DNA of 64,000 nt from Angiostrongylus vasorum (lineage: Eukaryota > Nematoda > Chromadorea > Rhabditida > Metastrongylidae), in NCBI GenBank assembly GCA_018806985.1, contig JADANN010000335.1, positions 1 to 64,000 of the forward strand, given 5' to 3'. Within the stretch, counting starts at the first letter, position 1. Each line of letters starts with the position of its first letter. Made by a program: the position numbers and the translations under genes. Below are positions 1 to 11,024 of the stretch, one piece after another. Under the pieces are notes generated by a model. The model was not told the DNA's origin. It made no database searches and was given only the letters and a program-made list of their open reading frames with translations.

Positions 1-668
1 TGAATGCATTGAGTGAAGTCCGGCAAAACTTCTCGCAAAGCGTTGTTCACTTTCTCAACCGCATCCTTGATTTCAAAGGAGTGGGAGTTAAATCCTCTCA
101 AACGGTGAAAGATTAGGTCATAGCTATGAATACTCCTCTGTTCTACCGAGAATCATCGAGCAGTTCGAGAAGACAGAAAGAAGCTTAGTTGTTGCACAGC
201 AGATTCATTAAGCAGACGGGAAGTATCATTAATGCTTTGGTGCAACTAAACCTTTTTTATGCCGGTTTTGACGAGAAAGTAGAAATCAGATGCCCACCAG
301 AAACAGTCATAGCATAGCTGTGCTCTCATGCATGCTTCCGGATAAACAGTCAGACTCAAAAATAGTTTGGAAGGATGGATCTATGGAACCGTCAAGGTAG
401 AGTGCATTGGAATACAATGGAACACCCACCTTGAACGAAATGCGTTAAGCCACTGATGATAATAAAATGTGTATTAGAAGAATTCTGCAGTCGTTTGATT
501 TGTACATTATTCAAGTTGCCATCAACGCACCAATTTATCTAACACGCTAGTGTTGGAGGTCGTCAGCCTTTTTTGGTAGTGGCTCGTTATTTAAATTGCT
601 CTCGACGACAGTCAATATAATCGGACTTCCCTTTCCTCTTTATCTGAACTTTTAATTTCCACTCAATG

Positions 669-978
669 TTTCTTACCTTCGCTTCCCTTCGGAATCGACC
701 TTGCGCTGCCGCCATTCCTGGTGGCCCTTGTGGCCCTGCTGCTCCTTGTGGCCCTTGTGGCCCTGCTGGCCCCTGATGGCCCAGGTGGTCCTGGTGGCCC
801 CTGGTGGCCCTCGCTCATCCATTTCATCGCGGTTATCGCGCTTGCTACAACCACAAACCTAAAAGATCATAACCACCTGTTCAGGAGTCGGAAAAGCTAT
901 CGTCTTTAGCTATTGCAAAAACATTAGCCTACCAGTGTAATTCCAATAAGAGCAACGAGAATGGTAAGATGCTTCATA
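669..978 (-). pseudogene. Collagen-like secreted protein gene, copy A (reverse arm)
   Basis: Reverse-strand copy of the signal-peptide exon (around 964-978) and the Gly-X-Y exon (about 669-848). Runs such as CCCC in the collagen tract, where the intact copy at 15756-15935 has CCC, shift the frame inside the Gly-X-Y repeat, so the reading as given is broken. Because the copies differ mostly in homopolymer length, the break could be a sequence error. The next exon, around 374-480, matches the candidate third exon of the other copies. Confidence 0.6.
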
Positions 979-2216
979 TCAATCCAGAGGACTATGCTTC
1001 TGCAAATATACAGTCGGTTTTACATCCTCCGCGTCTATTTAGCATAAAGAAATCAAAAACTATGATTTTACAAAAGAAAATAAGGATATCTTCGGTGCGC
1101 TTGCAGTACAAAACATACTACGATGATCAAGAATGCTTGTGAGAAAGGGGGAACACAACAGTATGATTCTACCAAATTGAAGTAAGGATTCTTAGAAAAT
1201 ATGGAAGCAGTCGCAGGGATCTAAGTGAGTGGAGAGATGACCAATCAACCTGCTTATATTCCTTGAGGAGTAGGTGGAGTTAGGATGTGGATTCAGAGTT
1301 TTCAGGTGAGTACAATCTGATAGAGTCGTTTCTGTGTGCGATAGAACATCAGACAAAGAAGAAGCAATTTCCACAAAGAGCTAATTCACCCCTTCGACGA
1401 CATTTGTGAAAAAGTGCATCAGATAAGAACAGAAAATCTACGGAATAAGGAACGGTTCAAATAATTCTTTCTACTCAAGGGTGTTTCCGAGTTCAAGCGA
1501 GCGAATAGAACATCCTCTATGCATGGCACTGTATGCGAGAAGTCAAAGAGCATTAGCAAGCAGATATATTCTTTGTGTCTTTAACGCTTATTTTCAATTG
1601 AAAATGAGTAAATATAAGCTCATACCTGCTAGCGAATGCTCTTTGACTTCTGCATACGGTGCCATGCATAGATGAGGATGTTCCTATTCGCTCGCTATAG
1701 TAACTCGGAAACACCCTTGAGTAGAAAGAATTATTTGAACCGTTCCTTATTCCGTAGATTTTCTGTTCTTATCTGATGCACTTTTTTCACAAATGTCGTC
1801 GAAGGGGTGAATTAGCTCTTTGTGGAAATTGCTTCTTCTTTGTCTGATGTTCTATCGCACACAGAAACGACTCTATCAGATTGTACTCACCTGAAAACTC
1901 TGAATCCACATCCTAACTCCACCTACTCCTCAAGGAATATAAGCAGGTTGATTGGTCATCTCTCCACTCACTTAGATCCTGCGACTGCTTCCATATTTTC
2001 TAAGAATCCTTACTTCAATTTGGTAGAATCATACTGTTGTGTTCCCCTTTCTCACAAGCATTCTTGATCATCGTAGTATGTTTTGTACTGCAAGTGCACC
2101 GAAGATATCCTTATTTTCTTTGTAAAATCATAGTTTTTGATTTCTTTATGCTAAATAGACGCAGAGGATGTAAAACCGACTGTATATTTGCAGAAGCATA
2201 GTCCTCTGGATTGATA

Positions 2217-2840
2217 TGAAGCATCTTACCATTCTCGTTGCTCTTATTGGAATTACACTGGTAGGCTAATGTTTTTGCAATAGCTAAAGACGATAGCTTT
2301 TCCGACTCCTGAACAGGTGGTTATGATCTTTTAGGTTTGTGGTTGTAGCAAGCGCGATAACCGCGATGAAATGGATGAGCGAGGGGCCACCAGGGCCACC
2401 AGGACCACCTGGGCCATCAGGGGCCAGCAGGGCCACAAGGGCCACAAGGAGCAGCAGGGCCACAAGGGCCACCAGGAATGGCGGCAGCGCAAGGTCGATT
2501 CCGAAGGGAAGCGAAGGTAAGAAACATTGAGTGGAAATTAAAAGTTCAGATAAAGAGGAAAGGAAGTCCGATTATATTGACTGTCGTCGAGAGCAATTTA
2601 AATAACGAGCCACTACCAAAAAAGGCTGACGACCTCCAACACTAGCGTGTTAGATAAATTGGTGCGTTGATGGCAACTTGAATAATGTACAAATCAAACG
2701 ACTGCAGAATTCTTCTAATACACATTTTATTATCATCAGTGGCTTAACGCATTTCGTTCAAGGTGGGTGTTCCATTGTATTCCAATGCACTCTACCTTGA
2801 CGGTTCCATAGATCCATCCTTCCAAACTATTTTTGAGTCT
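2217..2840 (+). pseudogene. Collagen-like secreted protein gene, copy B
   Basis: Same arrangement as the copy at 15637. A 15-codon exon starting at the ATG near 2217 encodes a hydrophobic leader ([15 protein letters not shown]), followed by GTAGGC, then an exon from about 2336 to 2516 with Gly-X-Y triplets ending before GTAAGA. Two extra G residues (in the runs before the first GPP and inside GPSGP) disrupt the Gly-X-Y frame. A third exon candidate beginning GTGGGTGTTCC after TTCAAG (about 2762) stays open here and ends at a TGA near 2880. Whether the gene is dead or the G runs are miscounted cannot be decided from one sequence. Confidence 0.6.
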
Positions 2841-3068
2841 GACTGTTTATCCGGAAGCATGCATGAGAGCACAGCTATGCTATGACTGTTTCTGGTGGGC
2901 ATCTGATTTCTACTTTCTCGTCAAAACCGGCATAAAAAAGGTTTAGTTGCACCAAAGCATTAATGATACTTCCCGTCTGCTTAATGAATCTGCTGTGCAA
3001 CAACTAAGCTTCTTTCTGTCTTCTCGAACTGCTCGATGATTCTCGGTAGAACAGAGGAGTATTCATAG

Positions 3069-3255
3069 CTATGACCTAATCTTTCACCGTTTGAGAGGAT
3101 TTAACTCCCACTCCTTTGAAATCAAGGATGCGGTTGAGAAAGTGAACAACGCTTTGCGAGAAGTTTTGCCGGACTTCACTCAATGCATTCAATCCCATCC
3201 TCTCTGTATGGGTTTTGAATTGATTTCTGTTGCTCATTCAAGATTTATATTTTAG
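3069..3255 (+). CDS. Candidate terminal exon in collagen unit, copy B
   Basis: After an AG at 3067-3068 (ATTCATAG) there is an open stretch of about 61 codons ending at TAG 3253-3255. It contains an amphipathic segment (EIKDAVEKVNNALREVL) and two cysteines. The same frame is open in the copy at 16493-16679. I do not recognise a domain. It could be the last exon of the collagen-like gene, an independent short gene, or chance; no splice link to the upstream exons is proven. Confidence 0.3.
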
Positions 3256-3689
3256 ACCTTTTATGACTTTATTGCACAATGAATCGTTTGAAATTCTCAA
3301 GAAACGTCATTCATGGGAATGCGAGTCTACGGAAATAGGAATGAACGAATGACTGGAACATTCGACAGAAAGAACAAATTTGCAAAAAACCCTTCATTAT
3401 CGAGCATTTTCTCTATAGCATCGGATGTTTAGGTGACGGACCACGTGCTAGAAGACATCCACAACAATTGAAGTGCTACTGTGAAGCCACACATTGAAGC
3501 GGCTCTCTGATCAAGACTTTTTCATATTCGAATTTCCATGAAGCAATAAACCTTCTTGCTGTTCCTTGTTCTACTTGCATGCGTAGTTTAATTCTATGAG
3601 AAACAGCATTGGAAATCCTTAAACATAGTAAAGCAACAACAACACAAACAGAAAGATGAGAATCTGAACGACAGTACAATATCTACGGC

Positions 3690-3860
3690 TTCTCGAAAAA
3701 CCCACCGCTTTTTTTCAGCTTGTCTTCCACCGAGAAAGAACAGCCGTTCAGAGTCGCATATGGTTGACGACTGCACTTTGGGGAAGTCGTTGGTCTTATA
3801 ATTATCGTTCAGATTTTTCATATTTCTATTTGTGCTGTTGAAGCGTTTAACCTAGTAAGT
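3690..3860 (+). mobile_element. Penelope-like element terminal fragment
   Basis: The sequence from GGCTTCTCGAAAA to AGCGTTTAACCTAGTAAG parallels the inner part of the inverted terminal repeats of the PLE at 43150-43330, including the GTCTTCC...AAGAA segment and the CATATGGTTGACGACTGCAC segment. Divergence is substantial, so this is an old relic. Nothing coding survives. Confidence 0.55.
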
Positions 3861-4084
3861 GGCGTATTAGGATATTAAAGCTACTTTTAAGAAACACGTT
3901 TAGGGGTAGCCACCAATGTGTGCACAAGAAGAGAACGGAAAGAAGAATTCTTTAAACTGGCAAAGTAGCCAATTCCAAAAGCGACAGAAACTGTAACTCT
4001 TCAGATTAGTTACAGAGGAGAACCCAAGTCCGCAAACGACAATTCTAGCGATGATAAGGTCCCGTTTATCCTGATTTTTTATTT

Positions 4085-4250
4085 GCAACGAAATAAGCGC
4101 AGCTACAAAACGTTGCTTAAGAAGGGCTGGTGTAGAGGATCCGGTAGCTGTGATTGAAATACCACTGGACACTGTATGACGCCAGCCTGTTCGTAACAGC
4201 CTGTACAGCCGTCTGGTAGAGCGAAGAATTGCGCAATGTGTCGTAACGTC
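4085..4250 (+). mobile_element. PLE linker/endonuclease fragment
   Basis: Translated on the plus strand this reads AAT-KRCLRRAG-VEDPVAVIEIPLDTV, the linker between reverse transcriptase and GIY-YIG endonuclease seen in the PLE at 43526-43873 (KRCLRRAGLEESVAIVEIP). Stops and indels follow, so it is a dead fragment, about 200 bases downstream of the terminal fragment at 3690 and probably from the same insertion. Confidence 0.6.
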
Positions 4251-4269
4251 ACAGACATTGGTTGGCACG

Positions 4270-4885
4270 GGTTCGGGTACGGTGTTCCTAGTCTCGTGTG
4301 AAGCAAAGATGAAACAAGGAATGAGAAGAAAAAAGAAATTGCTACATAGAAATCCGTTATAGATGCGTCACGCGTTCTATTAAGAGTAGTGGAGCCCATG
4401 ATGGAAAGGATATTTGGCTCAAACAGCCACTTGCGAAAGTTCAACAATACATCAGATCGGTGTAATTCTTTAAATCGCTCCGAATAAGTCTGATGTCATT
4501 TTCCAACGACACCACGAAGGAGATAACCCGAAGAGCGTTGGATAGAATTAACAACTATATGTGTATAGCAACCATAAGTCTCCAACCACTTTGTTACACA
4601 ACGTGAAAACGAGATATGATCAAATAAATCATTGGGGAACTCTAAAGCCTCATAAAAGCGTGCCGTTCTTAAACGCAAATCACGAAGCAAAAGTCTATGT
4701 ATCGATTGTGTTGCAATGATAGACTCTCATTCGGCGACACTGTTCATGAACGAAATTGATCTTCCGACGGGACTATGCGATGGGATTTTTCCGGTTGAAT
4801 TCCTCTAACGAAAACTTAGTGACGACGTAGCGGAAGAACCTTAACACATTCAAACAAGGATCGAGTAAATTTTTTTGCAACACTG
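4270..4885. other. Unassigned spacer
   Basis: No recognisable gene, RNA or repeat. The short open frames on the minus strand lack domains, splice context or repetition elsewhere in the window. Confidence 0.5.
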
Positions 4886-4889
4886 TTAG

Positions 4890-5110
4890 ATGGTGCTTCA
4901 CGTTCTTCACGCTACTTCTTGTCCGGACGGGAAGGAATATGAGATACCTCGTGGCCCCGATAGTGAAGACATCTTTGTTTCGGATCGCCTGGATGACAGC
5001 AACGGTGGCCCGATCCAGCAGAAGCGATGATGGGGTAGGATGCGTAACGAGCAGTGGAGGCATGATGGGGAATGGAGGTCCGAGGGGAAAAAACGGTGAA
5101 AGAAATGATG
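4890..5110 (+). repeat. Dispersed repeat R5, copy 1
   Basis: Contains segments that reappear inverted at about 20690-20885: the GAGATACCTCGTGG / CGCGAGGTATCTCATG segment, the CATCTTTGTTTCGGATCGCC segment against GGAGATCCGAAAGAAAGATA, and the CCGTTTTTT/GTGAAAGAAATGATG end. Identity is moderate. Nature unknown; no coding potential seen. Confidence 0.55.
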
Positions 5111-5432
5111 CAAGTGTACTTTGGGGTTTCGTATCCCACAAAAGTCCCCAAACCAGTAACAATTTGGGCTACTAGGAAGATTGGGTGAAAGCAAAACTAG
5201 CTTCTCCTGGCTACTTTATGGCAGAAAAGAACTGTAGACGATGAAGAATTGCCTTAATATTATGGTAGTGCTCCTCGTCGATTTAATGACTGTGCTAAAT
5301 GACAGGTATTAATAAAGTTTACTCCGTTTAGCCCAGCTATTTGAACATTTATTTACCCGAATATAAAGAGTGGATGTAGATAGAATTCCACTTTTTACTA
5401 TTTATATAGGAATTTAAAGGAGTATTGTCATG

Positions 5433-5715
5433 AAAGGGTGCATGTGGCGTAGTAGTCGGAGGCGCCGTGCAACACGCACAAGGAATCGATTCCGCGCCGC
5501 TGGCCCACCAAGCTTTCCATCCCTTCGTGGTCAGCAGATTGGCACCAGACTTTTCGGGGAAGATAGCGGCACTGGCTTGATACATTGGTCGGCTACCTCG
5601 AGTCATTGTAAAGGCCAGATATGCGTTCAATCACCTCTAAACGAAGCTTAATGAAGTGGAATGCATGGCACGTCGCTCATGGAGTAGTCAACGCCGAGAG
5701 CTCTATCATTTTTTA
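5433..5715 (+). mobile_element. SINE1, copy 1
   Basis: tRNA-headed SINE. The head (5440-5495) has an A-box-like GTGGCGTAGTAGTCGGAGG and a B-box-like AGGAATCGATTCC. The shared body follows (CACCAAGCTTTCC..., GGAAGATAGCGGCACTGG..., CGAGTCATTGTAAAGGCC..., AATGCATGGC...) and the 3' end is CAACGCCGAGAGCTCTATC plus a T-rich tail. Confidence 0.85.
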
Positions 5716-6099
5716 TTGTCATAGAAAGCAACATGTGAGTGAAGGTTTACAGTTCCATTTTAAAAAATTACAAAACTATAGGATTTCCGTTTGCTTTATA
5801 CCAATGCTTGTTTGCAGCTTGAAAGTATCGGGTGTGGTGTAACCACGTACAAAGAAGTAGTACACAACATTACTAGCCTTCCGAGAACCGCCACCAATGG
5901 GATTAATAGAGGTGAGATGATGATTCTGAAGAGTTCTAAGCCTAACTTCTCCGAAATTACGAAAGCATCCAAGGGAGTGGCGAATACGTAAGCAAAAAAA
6001 ATAACAAAGCGAACAGGAAGTCAGACCTCAACCAGGAGATTCTATCTCGGCCTCTCTTTGGAGTATCAAGACTCGAAGTCCTTCCCATTGCTTACAGAA
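5716..6099. other. Unassigned spacer
   Basis: Nothing recognisable between SINE1 and the start of the left inverted-duplication arm. Short open frames only. Confidence 0.45.
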
Positions 6100-8105
6100 C
6101 GTTTTAGATATAACCATTTTAGAAGGCAAACTTTTACTCCCAAACATTTACTTCACATCATCGTTTGTTTAGGTGGTGGATTTCAGCCCCGAAGCCGTTC
6201 CGAACCGTTCGAGTGCATTGATGAAAACTGGTACTGATGTGGCAACCGTTGCCTAGTTAAGAAATTGCCTGTATTGGAATCGCTGTGGATAATAGGTTTC
6301 TCCACGGATATATGTCAGCGTTCGCGTTTCTTATAAACGAGAAAAAAACACTACGAATACGAAGGCTACAGGCAAACACTACATTTTCAGCTACGGAGTT
6401 GTAAAAATCCTACCGCAAGAAAGGAATTCCGGTTCCGTGACCTTAATATAACAACCCATTAATTTTGAATAAGGAAATAAAAAAGAAGTCTGATTAAAGA
6501 TGTAAGACAACTTTGCGAAAGAACCCATCAGGGTAATACTTCCTTCCACTTCTAATTTGATCCAATTTTTTTAAATTTAAAGGTTTATTCGCGAACAAAA
6601 GCGATCTCTTGTTTCCGTGAGACACATATTGTGAAACCAGTGTATGAGGTACTTATTTCTGGATTTCGCCAGTTCGACAGAATATTCTGTGCTTATGAGG
6701 AAATATTTATGCTCATACTTAAGGGAATAGAAGCAACCACTTGATTGCAGGCTTTTGGGCGAATTGACTCTTAGAATACAGTTCGCATAAACGAGAACAC
6801 ACCCATGCACCTACACGTGGATGTGCCCACGTCACCACAGAATTTACCTGACAGATCACCTGAGTAGAAACTGGCACTGCATTCCTTGGATCCGTCTGGT
6901 GCGTCTGGTGCCAGGGAAGCACGACATTTCTTTTGGTCTGCGTCTAACTTATTATCGGCTATTTGGGAAGCACCACGTTGCATGGCGACTAACCGGCTGG
7001 AGACTCGTCTTTGAGGTAGATCTGTGATCAGACCAGTTAGCATTCTAGAAGCAAAATAGGAAGTGAGCGATTACCACAGTGATTAAGTGCGCTATTGTGT
7101 CACTGTTTGAACCTGAGTAGGACCAAATATGGCACTGAACACTAAATGATTTAAAGTTTTTCTTTGAGCATATTTCTATTGTGTACAGATCTCGTCGGAT
7201 AATTCACTGATAATTCTCAACATTGCTATACATAAACGGAGAAAGATATGAAGCCATCATGTCAAATAAATGTAAACTGGATGTCGAAGTTTTTTTTTCT
7301 CGTAATGTAGGAAACGTTCTCAACGTGCCTCAATTGAAAGAAAAAAATAAAATCGTACGGAGAAATATTAAGCGATCTCGATTTCTCGCTATACTTCTTG
7401 AAGAATCGAATGACCGATGTAACCGAAAACTCAAAAATGACGGTACCTTGAAATAAGAATTAAATGCCCAACTACTCATTTGCGAGTAGCAGAGACAAGA
7501 GTCGCATACTCAGAACTATTAACCTTCAAGAACCAAGCGGTACGTGTCGGACCACAGCTCACCAGGTTGGTGTTCTCGTGAATGTTCCTGGTACCCTCCA
7601 CTTAGACTGCTTGTTTGACACATGATTTACGAAACATAACACATTTATGAACAGAAAAAAAAGATGTTGCCCGTTGTTAATGACCATAGTAGAATCAGTT
7701 CACATTACCTCAATGACCGATTACTATGTGGAATCGACATGTGGGAGCTGAACGAAGCAAAAAAAAAGGACTTTATACAACAAAATTAAGACAAACAAAG
7801 AGGTGACAAGAAATACATCATGTCACTGAGTTAAGACTAATGCTGTGATTGCGAGGCTTGCTTTTTAAGAGCTGTCACGGACGCCTCTAAAGCGTTGAGG
7901 CGACATCTCAAAAGAATGGTTTCGGTTTTTCCTAATACATTCTTTGAGTGCGTCATTTTCCTTCAAAACCTCGGCTAGCTATAAACGGAGATATCATGCG
8001 AGTGTGCAAGACCTACCATATTATGAGAAGAGGAAACAATATTAATCATTCAACCATGTTAACCTTTTATTTTCTACCTACCATAATTTTTTCACGCCAG
8101 AGTAC

Positions 8106-8340
8106 GATGTGAAATACACCCACAACGATGATGAGAAATTCGCAAAACCTGAAATCTGGGCCAGATCGAACCACGATTACCTTTTTCCGGGCACTTGCGT
8201 ACTACGCACGCACCCCGGAAGTCCTTGCTCTGCGTTGATCTCAGCTTGTTTTCTCTCTAACACTGCCATCAGCAATCAGCCGTCAGCAGGATTGGTCTGG
8301 GGAGCACAAATCGCCCTTGAGCCCAGTTAAGCTAAGGCTG
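8106..8340 (-). mobile_element. SINE2, copy 1
   Basis: On the minus strand begins with the AGCCTTAGCTTAACTGGG end, continues through CCCCAGACCAATCC and a tRNA-like stretch with a B-box-like TGGTTCGATCTGGCCC, then GCGAATTTCTCATCATCG. It is the mirror of the copy at 36715-36965 and therefore predates the inverted duplication. Confidence 0.75.
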
Positions 8341-8394
8341 TAGGCTGCTGCTCGTTGTGTTTGTATCTTACATCATGCGCTGCCGTGAAAAATT

Positions 8395-8792
8395 ATAGCA
8401 GACTTAAAATGAAAGTTTTTCACTTCTTACTTGACCCGTTTTCGTATCTACTGTGCGGATCCCAGCACTTCTCACATTCAATTCACTTCTTCGCATCCAC
8501 TGTCCACGAAGATCTTCCAACTTTACGCGTGGTTTCGTTCGCTATATGACGATTTTTCATTTCATCTTGAATGTCGTACAATGCTGGTCGAACATTTCCC
8601 CTTGGAATCTTGAGATAGCCCGGCTGAGACGATCCCAATTGGATTGCAGAGAGTGTTTTTCCCATACAATTCCGGTACCAGTTTCCCAGCCCTGCACGGA
8701 TGAGAGGCTTGGTTTACCTGGAGCGGAATTGAACTAGCACCATGCTCGTGATCACGGGCATAACTACCACTGTCCTATCGGTCCGCTAAATG
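8395..8792 (-). mobile_element. SINE3, copy 1
   Basis: The tRNA-like head is at 8700-8790 on the minus strand: A-box-like TAGGACAGTGGTAGTTATG, an anticodon-arm-like segment with inverted GTGATCACGAGC, and B-box-like AGTTCAATTCC. The body (GGATCCCAGCACTTCTCAC..., TTGAATGTCGTA..., GGATTGCAGAGAGTG...) also occurs at 45750-46112. Absent from the corresponding site of the right arm, so inserted after the duplication. Confidence 0.75.
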
Positions 8793-8825
8793 GAAGGTTA
8801 CTATTGTGATTTAGACTACAACCTC

Positions 8826-9055
8826 AGTTTAGTTGGGTTCAACTGCGATTTGGGATTCCCAGACCAATCCTGCTGACGGGTGATTGCTGATGGCGGTTAC
8901 ATATTATCGAAAACTGGCTGAGAGAAACGCAGAGCAACGATGTCCGTGGTACAGTGGATAATACGCGAGCCCTCGGAAAGGATAATCGTGATCGGATCTG
9001 GCCCAGTGTCCAAGTTTGCGAATACCCCAGCGTAGTATGGATGTATTTCAAATCA
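8826..9055 (+). mobile_element. SINE2, copy 2
   Basis: Same family as the copy at 8106, opposite orientation: CTCAGTTTAGTTGGGTTC, CCAGACCAATCCTGCTGACGG, then GTCCGTGGTACAGTGGATAA and GATCGGATCTGGCCC. Mirror of the copy at 36380-36605. Confidence 0.75.
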
Positions 9056-9896
9056 TTCAACAGTTAGAACAACAAGGGTTGTAAAGAAAACAAAGAAAAA
9101 AACGGCGAGTTAATAAATATACAGACCTCGCCATGAGTTTGTTGGAGAGCGTTTCTGACGGCGGTATTCAGGACGTTCCCGTTCCACCGATTCCAATTCT
9201 GCAATATTGTAGGGAGCTTACTGTTGAAGGGGTTCAATTAGTCGTTCGATTTACTCCCTACTTTTCTCAGGAAGTTCTTAGGGTCAGTGGGACGCTCTTC
9301 GGCCGGAGTCTCGATCGCCTTGCGTATCCAGCCCGGTAAGCGCATCTATCGTGCCGCTCTTCTCCAAATAATTGCGGAAAATCTGAAGTAGATCCAAGCA
9401 AAACTGTAGATTTGAACACTTTAAAACACCGAAGACCTAGACATTTGTGTGATCACCTTTGCAAGAGGTTCTTATTGAACGAACGACCACACTAATACAC
9501 TAGAATATAATGAAGGATGCTGGTTTCTTGACAAAAAGCCGATGATCTTTCGATAGCTGGAATGGCTCACGAGTTGGTAGCTTCGCAGTCTTATAGAAGA
9601 GGCAAGGCCTCGCCCTAGCAATTTTGGCAATCAAATAATTAATTTTTTTGGAACCCTTTCTGCTTAACAAGTCCGTTTAGAATACAGGTCGTTCGAGATT
9701 AAAAAGTGAAATAAATACTGCGGACGTAACATCGATAGCCAGAAACATTAGGACAAATCAAGTCTGCCCTCTTATACGAAGCCAGCCATTTCGGCTTCAG
9801 AAATTCGGGTTTCCACGAAGAAAATCGGAAGGGTTACTTCCATACAACTCCGGAAAATGATAATCTCGTTGATACAGAGTTAGAGTGCTTGCGATT

Positions 9897-10210
9897 GACA
9901 ACAACTTAAGAGGATAAAGAATAAAGCTCTCGGCGTTGATCAATCCCTGAGGGATGCGCCATGCATTCGACTCCATTAAAGCGTCGTTGCAGGTGACTGA
10001 ATTCATATCTGACCTTTATAATGACTCGCGATGGCCTACCGATGTATCGAGCCAGTGCTGCTATCCTCCTAGACAAGTCTGGCACCAATTTGCCGACCTC
10101 GGAGGGATGGAAGGCTTGGTCGATCATGGGCACAGCGATGGATTCCACATGTCTGTCGCAGTGGCGCCTCCAACCACTGCAACACAGGCGTCCTTTTTGA
10201 CAATAACTTA
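9897..10210 (-). mobile_element. SINE1, copy 2, with target-site duplication
   Basis: The SINE body runs 9909-10198 in reverse orientation (CTCTCGGCGTTGATCAATCC to GGCGTCCTTTTT). It is flanked by GACAACAACTTA (9897-9908) and GACAATAACTTA (10199-10210), a 12-base target-site duplication with one mismatch. The matching site in the right arm (about 35530) has no SINE, so this is a clean post-duplication insertion. Confidence 0.88.
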
Positions 10211-11024
10211 TAAACTGTAATTTCTCATTTCGAATGACAAAATTCACTACGTGCTGAGAAATGTTTGCTGAAAGATGAAGGGGGTAACAATGTGACCATT
10301 TCCGGCAAATTTCTGTTGTGCTACATCGGTATCATATATATCACTACTGCACATTATGATAAAGACCAATAACTGCTGTAAGCAAAACACAAACCTCAGT
10401 GTCCTTCTCTCGTTGCTGCTGGTTGGAAGCAATTGGCATTATTTTGAATCGAACTGAAAAACATGTCACACTTAAGACAACTCTAAAATTTGCTCGAATT
10501 CTAATGAAAGAGTTAAAAGAAAGTTTTATCAAGTTCAGTTTTTTTTCTTCAATAAGCAAATACGATTGCTTTTCTTATCCAAGAAAGTTAGTGAGTGAAT
10601 TATCATTCAATGCCGAGGTTAATAAAAACTCGGTATTGAGAATTTTGTCAGATTCGTCCCCAGCGAAAGTTCAGGTGAAATTGCTATGTACATGGCGTTT
10701 GCAGACCAGTTGTAGAAGCACATCAATATGACAAACATAAGCGCACTGGTTGAGACGGTTGCGTTAATTGGCTGAGTCACTTGTTTTTCAATCGACTGTA
10801 TTGAACTGCTTGGAAGAATTTAACAGAAAGCAGTAACAATGCAGCGGAATGCAGAGAGCAGCTTTCGCTGAATTAAAACTAACATAGAAAAGGTCGCATG
10901 GAAAATAAAGGAACATGTACAGAGCGAAAAAAGTTGAAACAAAGCCAAGACAGTATGAAAGCAATGTGCTACCAATACTACGTTCATTTTTATTTGCAAA
11001 TGAATGCGGAAAATCGTCATCGTC

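Larger units (their letters stand above)
1..3191. repeat. Near-perfect palindrome of a 1.6-kb unit
   Basis: Positions 1 to about 1597 are the reverse complement of about 1598 to 3191. The centre is the CAATTG at 1595-1600. Arms differ mainly by homopolymer length changes (for example runs of G in the collagen tract). The left arm reaches the window edge, so the palindrome may extend further left. Each arm carries one copy of the collagen-like gene described below. The centre holds a smaller hairpin of about 115 bases (about 1538-1655) whose ends read AGAGCATTAGCAAG and CTGCTAGCGAATGCTCT. Either a recent inverted duplication or an assembly artefact would give this. Confidence 0.92.
1598..3611 (+). 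repeat. Collagen-unit copy B (right palindrome arm plus tail)
   Basis: This stretch is almost identical in sequence and order to 15022-17037. Homology stops at about 3611, where this copy continues into PLE debris and the other does not. The segment beyond 3191 (3191-3611) is not seen in the left arm within the window. It holds the collagen-like exons (about 2217-2516), an open reading exon candidate at 3069-3255, and non-coding DNA. Confidence 0.88.
7840..9480 (-). pseudogene. MYCBP-like gene, broken left-arm copy
   Basis: Reverse-strand counterpart of the gene at 36046-37199. The exon matching FRSYLEKSG lies at about 9265-9385 but has an extra base after the codons for LTG (CCGGGCTGG against CCGGGTGG), which shifts the frame. 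The last exon begins after CTAGCCGAG at 7969 and reads VLKENDALKECI before a one-base shift separates it from the rest (LNALEASVTALKK continues in another frame). SINE2 elements lie in the intervening intron, as in the right copy, plus a SINE3 that the right copy lacks. The combination of frameshifts in two exons indicates a pseudogene. Confidence 0.7.

Noticed and set aside
663..909. Overlapping open frames on both strands rich in Ala/Leu or Arg/Thr
   Set aside because: They are shadow frames of the Gly-X-Y tract of the collagen-like exon.
5433..5495. tRNA gene
   Set aside because: A-box and B-box-like elements exist, but no cloverleaf with paired acceptor ends forms; identical heads occur on all SINE1 copies.
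8700..8792. tRNA gene in minus orientation
   Set aside because: Strongly tRNA-like with A and B boxes, but it is joined to the SINE3 body and has diverged arms, and the same structure recurs at 45750-46112.
9133..9339. Plus-strand 68-codon frame MSLLESVSDGGIQDV
   Set aside because: Antisense of the broken MYCBP-like exons; the mirror copy supports the minus-strand reading.
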